A stretch of DNA of 64,000 bases from Deltaproteobacteria bacterium (GTDB taxonomy: Bacteria > Desulfobacterota > Binatia > UBA12015), in NCBI GenBank assembly GCA_016874715.1, contig VGTK01000001.1:1-64000 (forward strand). The letters run 5' to 3'. This document shows, piece by piece, positions 29,282 through 37,308 of this stretch (position 1 is its first letter; each line of letters starts with the position of its first letter). The notes below the pieces were generated by a model. The model saw only the letters and a program-made list of their open reading frames with translations. It was not told where the DNA came from and made no database searches. Both the position numbers and the translations under genes were made by a program.

Positions 29282-30127
29282 ATGGCCACGATGATCACCG
29301 ACGAGTGCATCAACTGCGGCGCCTGCGAGCCGGAATGCCCGAACACCGCGATCTACCAGGGCGGTGTCGAATGGCTGGGGCTCGACGGCGCGAACCATCC
29401 GGCGCTGTCGGACCAGTTCTTCTACATCGTGCCCGAGAAGTGCACCGAGTGCGTCGGCTTCTTCGACCACGAGGCGTGCGCGGCGGTCTGCCCCGTCGAC
29501 TGCTGCGTACCGAACCCGGACATCCCCGAGAGCGAGGGGCTGCTGCTCGAGCGGGCGGCCCAGATCCACCCGGACAAGTCCTTCAGCGCCGATTCGCCGT
29601 CGCGCTTCAAGGGAGCGGGAGCGCCGGCGGCAGCGCCCGCGGCCGCCGCGGCACCCGCGGCGGCGGCAGCGCCCGCGGCCGCCGCAGCACCCGCGGCGGC
29701 GGCAGCGCCGGCGGCGCCCGCAGCACAGGCCGCGCCCGCCCTCCCGGCGAGCCCCGAAGATGCGCTCGCCGCCAGCGTGCCGGACTTCGACGACTGGGAG
29801 GTCCCGCTGCGCTGCTTCCGCTGCGAGGGCGAGTTCTCGGTCGCCTTCCAGTACGTCCGTCCGGGCGTCGTCCTGCACTGCCCGCACTGCGTCGGCTCCT
29901 TCGTACCGAACAGCGCCCTGTTCCAGGCGCTGGCGAAGCGCCTGTCGAGCTTCCACGGCTCGTGGCGCAAGAGCTTCGACGAGTTCCGCGAGCGCCGCGC
30001 GAAGGAGCTGGCGAGCTTCGAGGCCACGCAGAAGGCCGCCCTGGCGAAGCTCGAGGACGACCTGAGAAAGATCGGGATGGGTGCGGAGCTGGCCGGCGGC
30101 CCGCAGAAGCACCGCGGCTGGCTCTGA
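29282..30127 (+). CDS. 2[4Fe-4S] ferredoxin fused to a zinc-ribbon domain through an Ala/Pro linker
   Basis: A 281-residue three-part protein. Residues 1-80 are an Alvin/YfhL-type ferredoxin with cluster Cys at 9, 12, 15, 19 and 54, 57, 66, 70; the longer [18 protein letters not shown] spacing is typical of that type. Residues 112-157 are an almost pure Ala/Pro linker encoded by 36-bp DNA repeats. Residues 178-203 contain two CxxC knuckles (CFRC and CPHC), probably one zinc ribbon, followed by a charged helical tail with [19 protein letters not shown]. Ferredoxins of this type carry low-potential electrons. The ribbon/coil tail could dock a partner such as a radical SAM or Rieske enzyme, but nothing shows which. 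It is divergent from the phosphonate operon, with AGGGAGA before the ATG. Confidence 0.8.
   Translation: MATMITDECINCGACEPECPNTAIYQGGVEWLGLDGANHPALSDQFFYIVPEKCTECVGFFDHEACAAVCPVDCCVPNPDIPESEGLLLERAAQIHPDKSFSADSPSRFKGAGAPAAAPAAAAAPAAAAAPAAAAAPAAAAAPAAPAAQAAPALPASPEDALAASVPDFDDWEVPLRCFRCEGEFSVAFQYVRPGVVLHCPHCVGSFVPNSALFQALAKRLSSFHGSWRKSFDEFRERRAKELASFEATQKAALAKLEDDLRKIGMGAELAGGPQKHRGWL
29630..29709 (+). repeat. 36-bp in-frame tandem repeat encoding the Ala/Pro linker
   Basis: Two copies of a 36-bp unit (29630-29665 and 29666-29701) differ at one base, and the first eight bases of a third copy follow. As 36 is a multiple of three, copy-number change would lengthen or shorten the linker by 12 residues without a frameshift. 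Confidence 0.75.
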
Positions 30128-30224
30128 GCTGCGGCTCTTCGCGCCGGGCGCGCCGACTGCGCGGCCGGCGCGTCGATCTCGCCTGCCGGTTCGTCCTTCG
30201 CGGTCGGCGAAGCCGCCGCGGACG

Positions 30225-30972
30225 TCAATCGCCGATCGCGACCGACGGTGCCGGCTGTGCGAGGCCGAGGCGGCGCAGGATGGCGATCGTGTACCAGCCA
30301 GGGTCGATCTCCCACCACCGCTGCGCGAAGCGCGAGCTACCGGGAAATTCGTGATGGTTGTTGTGCAGCCCCTCGCCTGCGGTGAGCAGCGCGAGGAGCC
30401 AGATGTTCCGCGCGCTGTTCGCGAAGCGCTGATAGCCGATCCAGTGTGCCGCGCCGTTGATCGACGAGTTCTGGAACAGGTACAGAAGCATGTGCGCGGC
30501 GAGCGCGATCGCCCCGAGCAGCGGGCCGAAGGCCGCGACGAAGAATCCGGCGAACAGCACCATGCCGAGCCACGTGCGCGAGAACAGGCGATGCCAGCCG
30601 TCGTCGGCCACGTCGCGCGTGAAGCGCGCGACGGTGTCGGGGTTGGCCGTCTCGCGGCGGCAGTAGGAGTAGTTCAGCAGCTGAATCTGCCCGATTCCGT
30701 GCACGTAGGGCACGTGCGGGTCGCCCTCGGCGTCCGAGAACTTGTGGTGCTTGCGGTGCACCGCCGCCCACTGCCGCGGCTCGATGCCGGTGGTCATCCA
30801 GATGAGCGCGCGCATCGCGATCTCGACCGGGCGCGCGAGCGTAGACCGCGCGGTGCGACAGCGCCCGGTGCAGGTACACGGTCGTGCACAGCGTCGCGAT
30901 CTGCACCGTCGAGAACACGACGGCCATGGCGAGCAGGAGATCGTGCGTCGAGAACAGCACCGAATCGAGCAT
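30225..30972 (-). pseudogene. Acyl-CoA/acyl-lipid delta-9-type desaturase, interrupted by one base
   Basis: Starts at ATG 30972 after GGGGAGGG. The first 43 codons give a membrane helix (LLLAMAVVFSTVQIATLC) and the first His box HRALSH. One extra base near 30843 then shifts the frame; removing it joins HRAV to TLARPVEIAMRALIW. The rest is intact: second box HRKHH with FSDAEGDPHVP, two membrane helices, third box HNNHH in GEGLHNNHHEFPG, to the stop at 30225. These three boxes bind the di-iron centre of fatty-acid desaturases. The corrected product would be about 248 residues. Whether the gene is broken or the sequence has an error cannot be decided here, but every catalytic His is preserved. 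Confidence 0.85.
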
Positions 30973-31136
30973 CGGACGCCCTCCCCGGCGCCACTCCGGA
31001 CGCCGCAAGGCAACTACGGTCACCGGACGCTGGCAAGTCGTGCGTCGCGCCGCTGCGTCGCGGCGCTGCGCGTCAGATCCGCGTGCGCGCCAGATCCGCG
31101 TTGGCCGTCCGTGACCACCGTGGTAGCGTCTGCGCG

Positions 31137-31424
31137 ATGCTCGACGAGCGCCTTCTCCGCGAGAGAATCCTCGAGCTCCTCCAGCCGTACGCCTCGAACC
31201 GGAGCGGTTCGTTGCGACGCGGCGACCTGGTGATCCCGCAGGTCGAGGTGTCACGACTCGTCGAGGAGATTACCGCCGCGGTCGCCGAGGGGCTCGACCC
31301 GCGGTACGAGGCCAGCGAACGCGAGCTGTTCGAACTCCTCGCCGACTCGCGGCGCATGGCGTCGGTCCAGGACCAGGCGAGGCTGCTGCGCGAGCGCTTC
31401 GTCATCCTCGCGCGCAAGCGCTGA
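31137..31424 (+). CDS. Small helical conserved-looking protein of unknown function
   Basis: A 95-residue, highly charged and mostly helical protein (LLRERILELLQPYASN at the start, LLRERFVILARKR at the end) with no Cys, no membrane segment and no recognised domain. The ATG at 31137 lies at the beginning of clearly codon-biased sequence. The upstream part of the same open frame is opposite the desaturase and is not used. It is divergent from the desaturase, with about 160 bases between the starts. Not identified; it could be a small regulator or adaptor, but nothing specific supports that. Confidence 0.6.
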   Translation: MLDERLLRERILELLQPYASNRSGSLRRGDLVIPQVEVSRLVEEITAAVAEGLDPRYEASERELFELLADSRRMASVQDQARLLRERFVILARKR

Positions 31425-31921
31425 CGCGCGCGATCGGACCGCGTTTCGATCGACGCACGCGACGCGCGGGCGAACCACACGCGAGTGGGTCACCGGGCCG
31501 GGCGGAATTGGCACACGCGCACACCCCACTGTGTCATTCCAGGCGTCGTGGCGCGTTCGTCCCGGGGGCGGACGGACGGCGACACGCCGCGGGACCGAGG
31601 TTTCGCAGCCGCCACCCGCGTCGCGACCACTGGCACGCGGGATGCTTCGGTTCCGGACATCCCCCAAGCACCACTCGGCCCTGCCGGAGTCCCTCCCTCC
31701 GGCAGGGCCCCCCCCGCAAGTCGACGCAGCGGCGGTCCCCCGGCCAGCGCGCGACACGCAGCGACCGGGCGGAAGTAGTCCTTTCACCGTCCGACCCGGT
31801 CCTTGCACCGTCCGACGCGAATTCTCGCGGTGCTCCGGCACGGAGAATTTGCGGCTCGGCGAGTGCGCTGGTACGCTAATGCTCTGCTTCAGAACCCTTA
31901 AGTCTGCCTCACGTTTGCCCC
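31425..31921. other. Long intergenic region before the LysR gene
   Basis: About 500 bases with no credible gene; open frames here have unlike composition and no recognisable product. A 13-bp hairpin lies at 31677-31709. The last 90 bases before the LysR ATG are comparatively A/T-rich (CTAATGCT, CCTTAAGTC) and probably hold its promoter, although no clean hexamer pair is visible. Confidence 0.4.
31677..31709. terminator. Hairpin in long intergenic region
   Basis: A perfect 13-bp stem (31677-31689 with 31697-31709) closes a 7-base loop and is followed by a run of C. It lies 250 bases after the small helical gene, so its role as a terminator is uncertain. Confidence 0.45.
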
Positions 31922-32809
31922 ATGCACATCGAGACTCTCAAAGTGTTCTGCGACCTCGTCGACACGGGCAGCTTCTCGGTCGCCGCGGCGCAGAACTTCG
32001 TCACCCAGTCGGCCGTGAGCCAGCAGATCCGGACGCTCGAGACGCGCTACGGACGAAAGCTGGTCGAGCGCGCCAAGCGCCGCGTCCGTCCGACGCCTGC
32101 GGGTGAGATCTTCTACGACATCGCGAAGGACATCGTCAGCAAGTACCGGGACCTGGAAGGACGCTTGCAGGCCTTCGCCAACGTCGTCGCCGGCACGGTC
32201 CGCGTCGCGACGGTGCACTCGGTGGGGCTGTACGAGTTCTCCGACGAGCTCAAGCGCTACGTGAAGGCGTACCCCAACGTCAACATCCGACTCGAGTACA
32301 AGAAGTCGAACCAGATCTACGAGGACGTCCTCAGCGGCACGCTCGACGTCGGTGTGATCGCGTACCCGGCCAAGCGCCCGCAGGTCCGGTTGATCCCGTT
32401 CCGCGAGGACCGCCTCGTTCTCATCTGCAGCCCGGCGCACCCGTTCGCCCGGCAGAAGAGCATCTCGATCAAGAAGCTCGACGGCCAGAACTTCGTCGGC
32501 TTCGAGAAGGACATTCCGACCCACAAGGCGATCGAGCGCGCGCTCCAGAAGCACGCGATCCGCGTCCAGTACGTCGCCGAGGTCGACAACATCGAGGTGA
32601 TCAAGCGCATCGTCGAGGTTGGCACGGGCATCTCGATCGCACCCGAACCCGCCGTGCGGCCCGAGGTACGCAACAAGTCGCTCGTCGCCATCCCGATCGT
32701 CGACGAGACGTTCGTCCGCCCGCTCGGCATCATCCACAAGGAAGGCCGGCACTTCTCTCCGGCGGCGGAGAAGTTCATCGAGACCCTTACCCCGGTCGAG
32801 GGCGCGTAG
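31922..32809 (+). CDS. LysR-family transcriptional regulator
   Basis: A 295-residue LysR-type regulator. The winged-helix domain starts MHIETLKVFCDLVDTGSFS with the recognition helix SAVSQQIRTLE. The linker helix and a CysB-like effector domain follow (VATVHSVGLYEFSDELK, GTLDVGVIAYP, VEVGTGISIAPE). It has no OxyR-type Cys pair, so a small-molecule co-inducer is likely. Lys content is higher than in the neighbouring genes. Its neighbours (desaturase, PadR, LLM oxidoreductase) give no consistent clue to a target. Its 3' end overlaps the PadR gene on the other strand by 23 bases. Confidence 0.9.
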   Translation: MHIETLKVFCDLVDTGSFSVAAAQNFVTQSAVSQQIRTLETRYGRKLVERAKRRVRPTPAGEIFYDIAKDIVSKYRDLEGRLQAFANVVAGTVRVATVHSVGLYEFSDELKRYVKAYPNVNIRLEYKKSNQIYEDVLSGTLDVGVIAYPAKRPQVRLIPFREDRLVLICSPAHPFARQKSISIKKLDGQNFVGFEKDIPTHKAIERALQKHAIRVQYVAEVDNIEVIKRIVEVGTGISIAPEPAVRPEVRNKSLVAIPIVDETFVRPLGIIHKEGRHFSPAAEKFIETLTPVEGA

Positions 32810-33308
32810 CCCCCGATCGCGCCGGCTCGTCGAGGCGATCGCAGAGCCACAGCTCGACCTCGAGCCGGCGTCGCCGACGCTCGCCAAGGAGGCGCACGAG
32901 CGGGTCGTCGCCCGCGACCCGCCCCGCGGGCCGCAGGCGTGCGGAGCGCTCGGCGCCGACTTCCCGGCGCGCGGGCTGCTCGCCGAGCAGTCCGCGAACC
33001 GCGACCTTCATGAACAGCGTGCGCTGCAGGACGGCGGTCACCCCCCGCGGCTCGTGCGCGAGCCACGCCGCGAGCCAGTCGCGGCCCCGGGGCGTCGGGT
33101 CGAACCGGCATCGTGGTCGCCGGCCGTCCGGCCGCTCCTCGCGCGCGACCGCGAGCCCGCGGCGCTGCAACGAGGCGAGCGCTCCGTACACGTGCGAGCG
33201 CTGCACCGCCCGACGCCCGCCGAGCATCGCGTCGATGTGCTTCCAGATCGCGTAGCCGTGACGCACGCCGGCCGCCGTGAGGCCCAGCACGAGATGGTCG
33301 AGTGCCAT
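32787..33308 (-). CDS. PadR-family transcriptional regulator
   Basis: A PadR-like winged-helix regulator of 173 residues from the ATG at 33308 (an ATG at 33320 adds four residues). The N-terminal domain reads LDHLVLGLTAAGVRHGYAI, then QRSHVYGALASLQRRGL and a wing with RPRCRFDPTPRGRDWL, the normal PadR order. The C-terminal half is helical, with LFMKVAVRGLL, as in PadR proteins with a dimerisation domain. PadR members usually repress efflux pumps or phenolic-acid detoxification genes. Here the adjacent same-strand gene is an LLM-type oxidoreductase, a possible but unproven target. Confidence 0.82.
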   Translation of the reverse strand: MALDHLVLGLTAAGVRHGYAIWKHIDAMLGGRRAVQRSHVYGALASLQRRGLAVAREERPDGRRPRCRFDPTPRGRDWLAAWLAHEPRGVTAVLQRTLFMKVAVRGLLGEQPARREVGAERSARLRPAGRVAGDDPLVRLLGERRRRRLEVELWLCDRLDEPARSGATRPRPG

Positions 33309-33408
33309 GCCGCGGAGCATGCGCGCCCACGGGGGCGTGACACGAGCCGATCGCGCGTGATCATGTCACAGGCGACAAGCACCCACGCGACGATCGCGCC
33401 GGCCTCGC

Positions 33409-34344
33409 CTACGTGGCGAGGCCGGGCAGCACGCCGGCCGCAAACGCCTCGATCTGCTCGACGCTGCCGAAATCGCCGAACATCACCATGAACCGCTGCA
33501 CGCCGAGCGCCGCGCGCGCCCGCAGCGCGTCCGCGACCATCTCGCCGGTGCCGATGTGCACGTCCCCGTCGAGCTTCACGAAGCCAGCGAGCTCGCGCCC
33601 GATGCGCTCGCGCGCGGCGGGGATCTCGGCCTCGCGCGACACCAGCACGACCATCACCTGCTCGGAGACCTCGACCTCCGCCGGGTCGCGCCCGACCTCC
33701 GCGCACAGCTCGAGGAGCCGCGCGCGCCTGGCTGGCAGGTCACGCCAGGCGGGGTTCGGACAGTTCCATCCGTCCGCATGGCGCGCCACCACCCGCAGCA
33801 GCCGTTCGCTCGCGCCGCCCAGCAGCAGCGGCAGGCACGTCGGCTTCGGGAGCTGAGGCGCTTCGCACACGCCGTAGTGCGCGCCGGTGAACGTCGCGCG
33901 AGCGTCGGTCAGCATGCGCCGCACGATCTGCACCGCCTCGTCGAGCTGGTCGAGGCGAGCCCGCGGCGGCGGGAAGGGATAGCCGTAGGCGCGGTACTCC
34001 TCTTCCATCCACCCGGCGCCCAGCCCGAGAACGAGGCGGTCCCCCGACATCTGCGCGAGCGAGGCGGCCATCTTCGCCAGCAGCGCGGGGGAGCGGTACG
34101 ACTGACAGAGCACGAGCGGACCGAGCAGCAACCGCTCGGTCGCGACCGCGAGTCCGGCGAGCGCGGTGAGCGCGTCGAGGTGCGCCTCGTCGGGACGCGT
34201 CGGGAACCAGAAGTGATCATCGAGCCAGAGCGCCTCGAAGCCGAGGCGCTCGACGACGGCTGCGCGCGCACGCAGCGCGTCCCAGTCCAGACCGGCCAGC
34301 GGCAGGAAGACGCCGACACGGGGCGTCTCGCGGCGACACGTCAT
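33409..34344 (-). CDS. LLM-class (luciferase-like) F420- or flavin-dependent oxidoreductase
   Basis: A 311-residue TIM-barrel oxidoreductase of the luciferase-like monooxygenase superfamily. It has RVGVFLPLAG, GFEALWLDDHFWFP, TERLLLGPLVLCQSYRSP, LAQMSGDRLVLGLGAGWMEEEY and LPLLLGGASERLLRVVARHADGWN, the usual order for F420-type LLM proteins. The cofactor (F420 or FMN) cannot be assigned from the motifs alone; no F420 biosynthesis gene is in the window. It may be cotranscribed with the PadR gene 100 bases downstream. Substrate unknown. Confidence 0.88.
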   Translation of the reverse strand: MTCRRETPRVGVFLPLAGLDWDALRARAAVVERLGFEALWLDDHFWFPTRPDEAHLDALTALAGLAVATERLLLGPLVLCQSYRSPALLAKMAASLAQMSGDRLVLGLGAGWMEEEYRAYGYPFPPPRARLDQLDEAVQIVRRMLTDARATFTGAHYGVCEAPQLPKPTCLPLLLGGASERLLRVVARHADGWNCPNPAWRDLPARRARLLELCAEVGRDPAEVEVSEQVMVVLVSREAEIPAARERIGRELAGFVKLDGDVHIGTGEMVADALRARAALGVQRFMVMFGDFGSVEQIEAFAAGVLPGLAT

Positions 34345-34504
34345 GCGTCACTGATCCCATTCCCACGTGCCTGCGCAAGTCCCGGACTCGCCGTCGGGCC
34401 GTTCGACGACCGTGCCAACGACCGCGGGCGGCGAGGTTGACAAGCGCAAGGGCGGTCACGACCATGCCGGGCACATCGAGGGAGCCAGAGGGGACAACTT
34501 GGAG

Positions 34505-35584
34505 ATGTCGAGCAAGCACGAGCGGAAGGTCGCGATCGTCGGGGCAACGGGCGTCGCCGGGCAGCAGTTCGTAGCCGTCCTGCAGAACCATCCTTGGTTC
34601 CGGATCACGACCCTCGCCGCGTCCGCGCGCTCGGCAGACAAGTCGTACGGTGACGCTCTGCGAGCACCGAACGGCGCGGTCCGCTGGTACTGCGACGAGG
34701 AGCCGAGTCCCAGGGTGCTCGCCCTGCCGGTGGTCGATGCAGCGCAGCTCGACCCGTCGGACGTCGACATCGTCTTCACGGCCGTCGAGAGCGACGCGGC
34801 GAGAGAGATCGAGCCGCGGCTCGCGAAGCACGTTCCGGTGTTCTCGACCGCGTCGGCGTTCCGCTACGAGGCCGACGTCCCCATCGCCGTGCCCGGCGTG
34901 AACCTCGAGCACCTCGACCTCGTCGACACGCAGCGCCGCAACCGCGGCTGGAAGGGCTTCGTCGTCCCGCTGCCGAACTGCACGACGATGGGCATGGTCG
35001 TCACGCTGAAGCCTCTGCTCGACGCGTTCGGCATCCGGCAGGTGTTCATGACGTCGATGCAGGGCCTGTCCGGCGCCGGACGTTCGCCCGGCGTCGCGGC
35101 ACTCGACGTGCTCGACAACATCATCCCGTACATCGTGGGCGAGGAGGAGAAGGTCGCCAAGGAGACGGGCAAGATCCTCGGTCGGGTGGAGGCGGGAGCC
35201 ATCGCCGCGCACGGCGTGCTCGTCGCCGCGACGTGTACGCGGGCGAACGTCCGCGAGGGGCACACCGAGGCGGTCCAGGTGCAGCTCGAGCGCGAGACCT
35301 CCCTCGACCGCGTGCGTGCCGCGTTCGAGGAGTTCGGCCGCGAGTTCTGCGCGCGCGGCCTGCCGTCCGCGCCGCGCCGCATGATCATCCTGCACGACGA
35401 CCCGTTCCGCCCGCAGCCCCGGCTCGACCGCGAGGCCGACGGCGGCATGGCGACGTCGGTGGGCCGCCTGCGCCTCGACGCGGCCGGGCTGCGCTACGTG
35501 CTGGTGTCGCACAACACGAAGATGGGTGCCGCCAAGGGCGCGGTTCTGACGGCCGAGCACCTCGTGGACGCACAGAAGATCTAG
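34505..35584 (+). CDS. asd: Aspartate-semialdehyde dehydrogenase (archaeal/yeast-type)
   Basis: A 359-residue enzyme reducing aspartyl-phosphate to aspartate semialdehyde in the lysine/threonine/methionine and diaminopimelate pathway. The NADP loop VAIVGATGVAGQQF is at the N-terminus. The catalytic Cys is in LPNCTTMGMV, and SMQGLSGAGRSPGV plus AAHGVLVAATCTRANVREGH (active-site His in the second half) complete the core. The sequence pattern is that of the archaeal/fungal branch rather than the E. coli type, a split known in several bacterial phyla. The ATG at 34505 is used; AGAGGGG lies about ten bases upstream. The longer open frame upstream has low-complexity content. Confidence 0.93.
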   Translation: MSSKHERKVAIVGATGVAGQQFVAVLQNHPWFRITTLAASARSADKSYGDALRAPNGAVRWYCDEEPSPRVLALPVVDAAQLDPSDVDIVFTAVESDAAREIEPRLAKHVPVFSTASAFRYEADVPIAVPGVNLEHLDLVDTQRRNRGWKGFVVPLPNCTTMGMVVTLKPLLDAFGIRQVFMTSMQGLSGAGRSPGVAALDVLDNIIPYIVGEEEKVAKETGKILGRVEAGAIAAHGVLVAATCTRANVREGHTEAVQVQLERETSLDRVRAAFEEFGREFCARGLPSAPRRMIILHDDPFRPQPRLDREADGGMATSVGRLRLDAAGLRYVLVSHNTKMGAAKGAVLTAEHLVDAQKI

Positions 35585-35670
35585 GCCGACGCCGTCGGCG
35601 CTCCGCTGCACGCGACACGCTGCACGCGTGGCGGTTGAGCGTCGCCGCGCCGGCATTGTACGAGGCTCGC

Positions 35671-37308
35671 GTGCCGACCGCGCGGGATACCTCGATTTCC
35701 CCGGCGCTCCGGCCACCCGCCGGCGCGCCCGGTGTCTCGATTTCTGCAGCGCTCCGGCCGCCCGCCGGCGCGCAGGATGCCTGGATTCTGCTCGCGCTGG
35801 GCGCTCTTCTCCTGGTCCCCGGGCTCGGCGCCTATCCGCTCTGGGATCCGGGGGAGGGTCGCAACGCGCTCGCGTCCCGTGAGATGGCCGAGGCGGGGCG
35901 CTGGCTCGTACCGCTCCTCTACGGCGAGCCGTACTACGACAAGCCCGCAGCCCTCTTCGGCCTGCTGCGGGCGTTCCGGGCGGCGCTCGGCGAGAGCGAG
36001 TTCGCGCTGCGCCTGCCGTCCGCACTGGCGACCCTCGGCACCGTACTGCTGCTGTACCGATTCGCGTGCAAACGGGTCGGGCGCGTCGCGGCGTTCCTCG
36101 CCGGCGCCATCTACCTCACGGCGCCCGAGGTCGTCGCGCTCGGGCGCTACTGCAACTTCGACGCCGCGCTCGCCTTCTGCACGACGTGGGCGACGGTCGC
36201 GTGGCTCGCCTGGCTCGACGAGCGCCGCGGCACACCGTGGAGCGCCTGGGTCGCGATGGGCCTCGGCGTCCTGGTGAAGGGACCGGTCGCGCTCGTCCTG
36301 CCGCTCGCGACCGCCGTCCTGTCGGCCTGGCGACGCGGCGTCGTGCTCGAGGCCGCCCGCGCCGCACGGCCTCTCGCGGGCGCGCTCCTCGTCGCGGCGG
36401 TGGTGCTGCCGTGGCTCGCCCCCGCGGCCATCGCCGATCCCGAGTACGTGTACACGTTCCTGATGCGGCACAACGTCGATCGCTACCTGTCCAGCTCCTT
36501 CGTTCACGTCCGCGGGCCCTTCTATTTCATCCCGACGATCGCCGCGGGCTTCTTCCCGTGGTCGTTGCTGCTGCCGGCGGCCGTCGCGTGCGTCCCCTGG
36601 CGCGGCCACGCCGCCGACGCGGCGATCTGGGCGGGCGCGGTCATCGTCTTCTTCTCGCTCGGGCGGGCGAAGCTCGCGACGTACGTGCTGCCGGCCTTTC
36701 CCGCGCTGTCGCTGTGGCTCGCGATCGCGCTCGCCAGCGCACCGCGAGCGCTCGCGATGCGAGAGGGGCGGCTGGTCCGCGGCGCCACGATCCTCTGGTT
36801 CGCGGTGCTCGCCCTGCTGCCGCTCGGTGCCCTCGTCTACACGCAGGTCGCGTGGCCGGAGCTGACGCCCGCCCTCCTCGCCACGGTCCCATTGCCGCTC
36901 GTCGCCTGGCTGGCCTGGTACCGGATGCGTGCGGACCGCTTCGCGCTGCCCACCGTGTGCACGCTGTTCGCGACGGTCAACGTCGTCGTGCTGATCAGCT
37001 TCTACCTGGGCGCGGCCCCCGTCGTGAGCCGCTCGGCGAGCGATGCCCTGCTGGCGCCGGCGGTACGCGACTCGGGGCTTCCGCTGTTCGCCTTTCGCAT
37101 CCAGCCCGCAAGCCTCGCGTGGTACGCGCGCGTTCCGGTGCGACGCACACGCGACGAGCGGGAGATCGCGGCCGCAGCGAGGCACGGGCCGGTCCTCGTG
37201 GTCACGCGCGCGCGCCACGCCCGGCGGCTGCGCGACGCCGGAATCGTCCTGGAGCCGCGGCTGGACACCCGCCGGCACCTCCTGTACGCGACCGTGCCGG
37301 TCCCGTGA
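35671..37308 (+). CDS. ArnT/PMT-type membrane glycosyltransferase (GT39/83-like), first copy
   Basis: A polytopic membrane glycosyltransferase using a polyprenyl-phosphate sugar donor on the periplasmic side. The catalytic first loop is visible as YPLWDPGEGRNALASREM with Asp and Glu, followed by GEPYYDKPA, as in ArnT. The N-terminal half contains about eight hydrophobic segments and VLVKGPVALVLPL. A soluble C-terminal part begins around residue 445 and contains VVTRARHARRL. GTG 35671 is preceded by GAGG at five bases; a TTG at 35635 is in frame. The first 35 residues are a Pro/Ala leader encoded by a 45-bp-period repeat. ArnT relatives add aminoarabinose to lipid A, but this acceptor is unknown. 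The stop overlaps the next gene's GTG. Confidence 0.85.
   Translation: MPTARDTSISPALRPPAGAPGVSISAALRPPAGAQDAWILLALGALLLVPGLGAYPLWDPGEGRNALASREMAEAGRWLVPLLYGEPYYDKPAALFGLLRAFRAALGESEFALRLPSALATLGTVLLLYRFACKRVGRVAAFLAGAIYLTAPEVVALGRYCNFDAALAFCTTWATVAWLAWLDERRGTPWSAWVAMGLGVLVKGPVALVLPLATAVLSAWRRGVVLEAARAARPLAGALLVAAVVLPWLAPAAIADPEYVYTFLMRHNVDRYLSSSFVHVRGPFYFIPTIAAGFFPWSLLLPAAVACVPWRGHAADAAIWAGAVIVFFSLGRAKLATYVLPAFPALSLWLAIALASAPRALAMREGRLVRGATILWFAVLALLPLGALVYTQVAWPELTPALLATVPLPLVAWLAWYRMRADRFALPTVCTLFATVNVVVLISFYLGAAPVVSRSASDALLAPAVRDSGLPLFAFRIQPASLAWYARVPVRRTRDEREIAAAARHGPVLVVTRARHARRLRDAGIVLEPRLDTRRHLLYATVPVP
35691..35773 (+). repeat. Imperfect direct repeat, 45-bp period, at the N-terminus of the glycosyltransferase
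   Basis: Two 38-bp copies (35691-35728 and 35736-35773) differ at a few positions and encode similar peptides (SISPALRPPAGA, SISAALRPPAGA). The period is a multiple of three, so the frame is kept. Confidence 0.7.

Noticed and set aside
29630-29709. Mobile repeat in the ferredoxin gene
   Set aside because: The repeat is in frame, lies wholly within the Ala/Pro linker and has no inverted ends, so it is a coding minisatellite.
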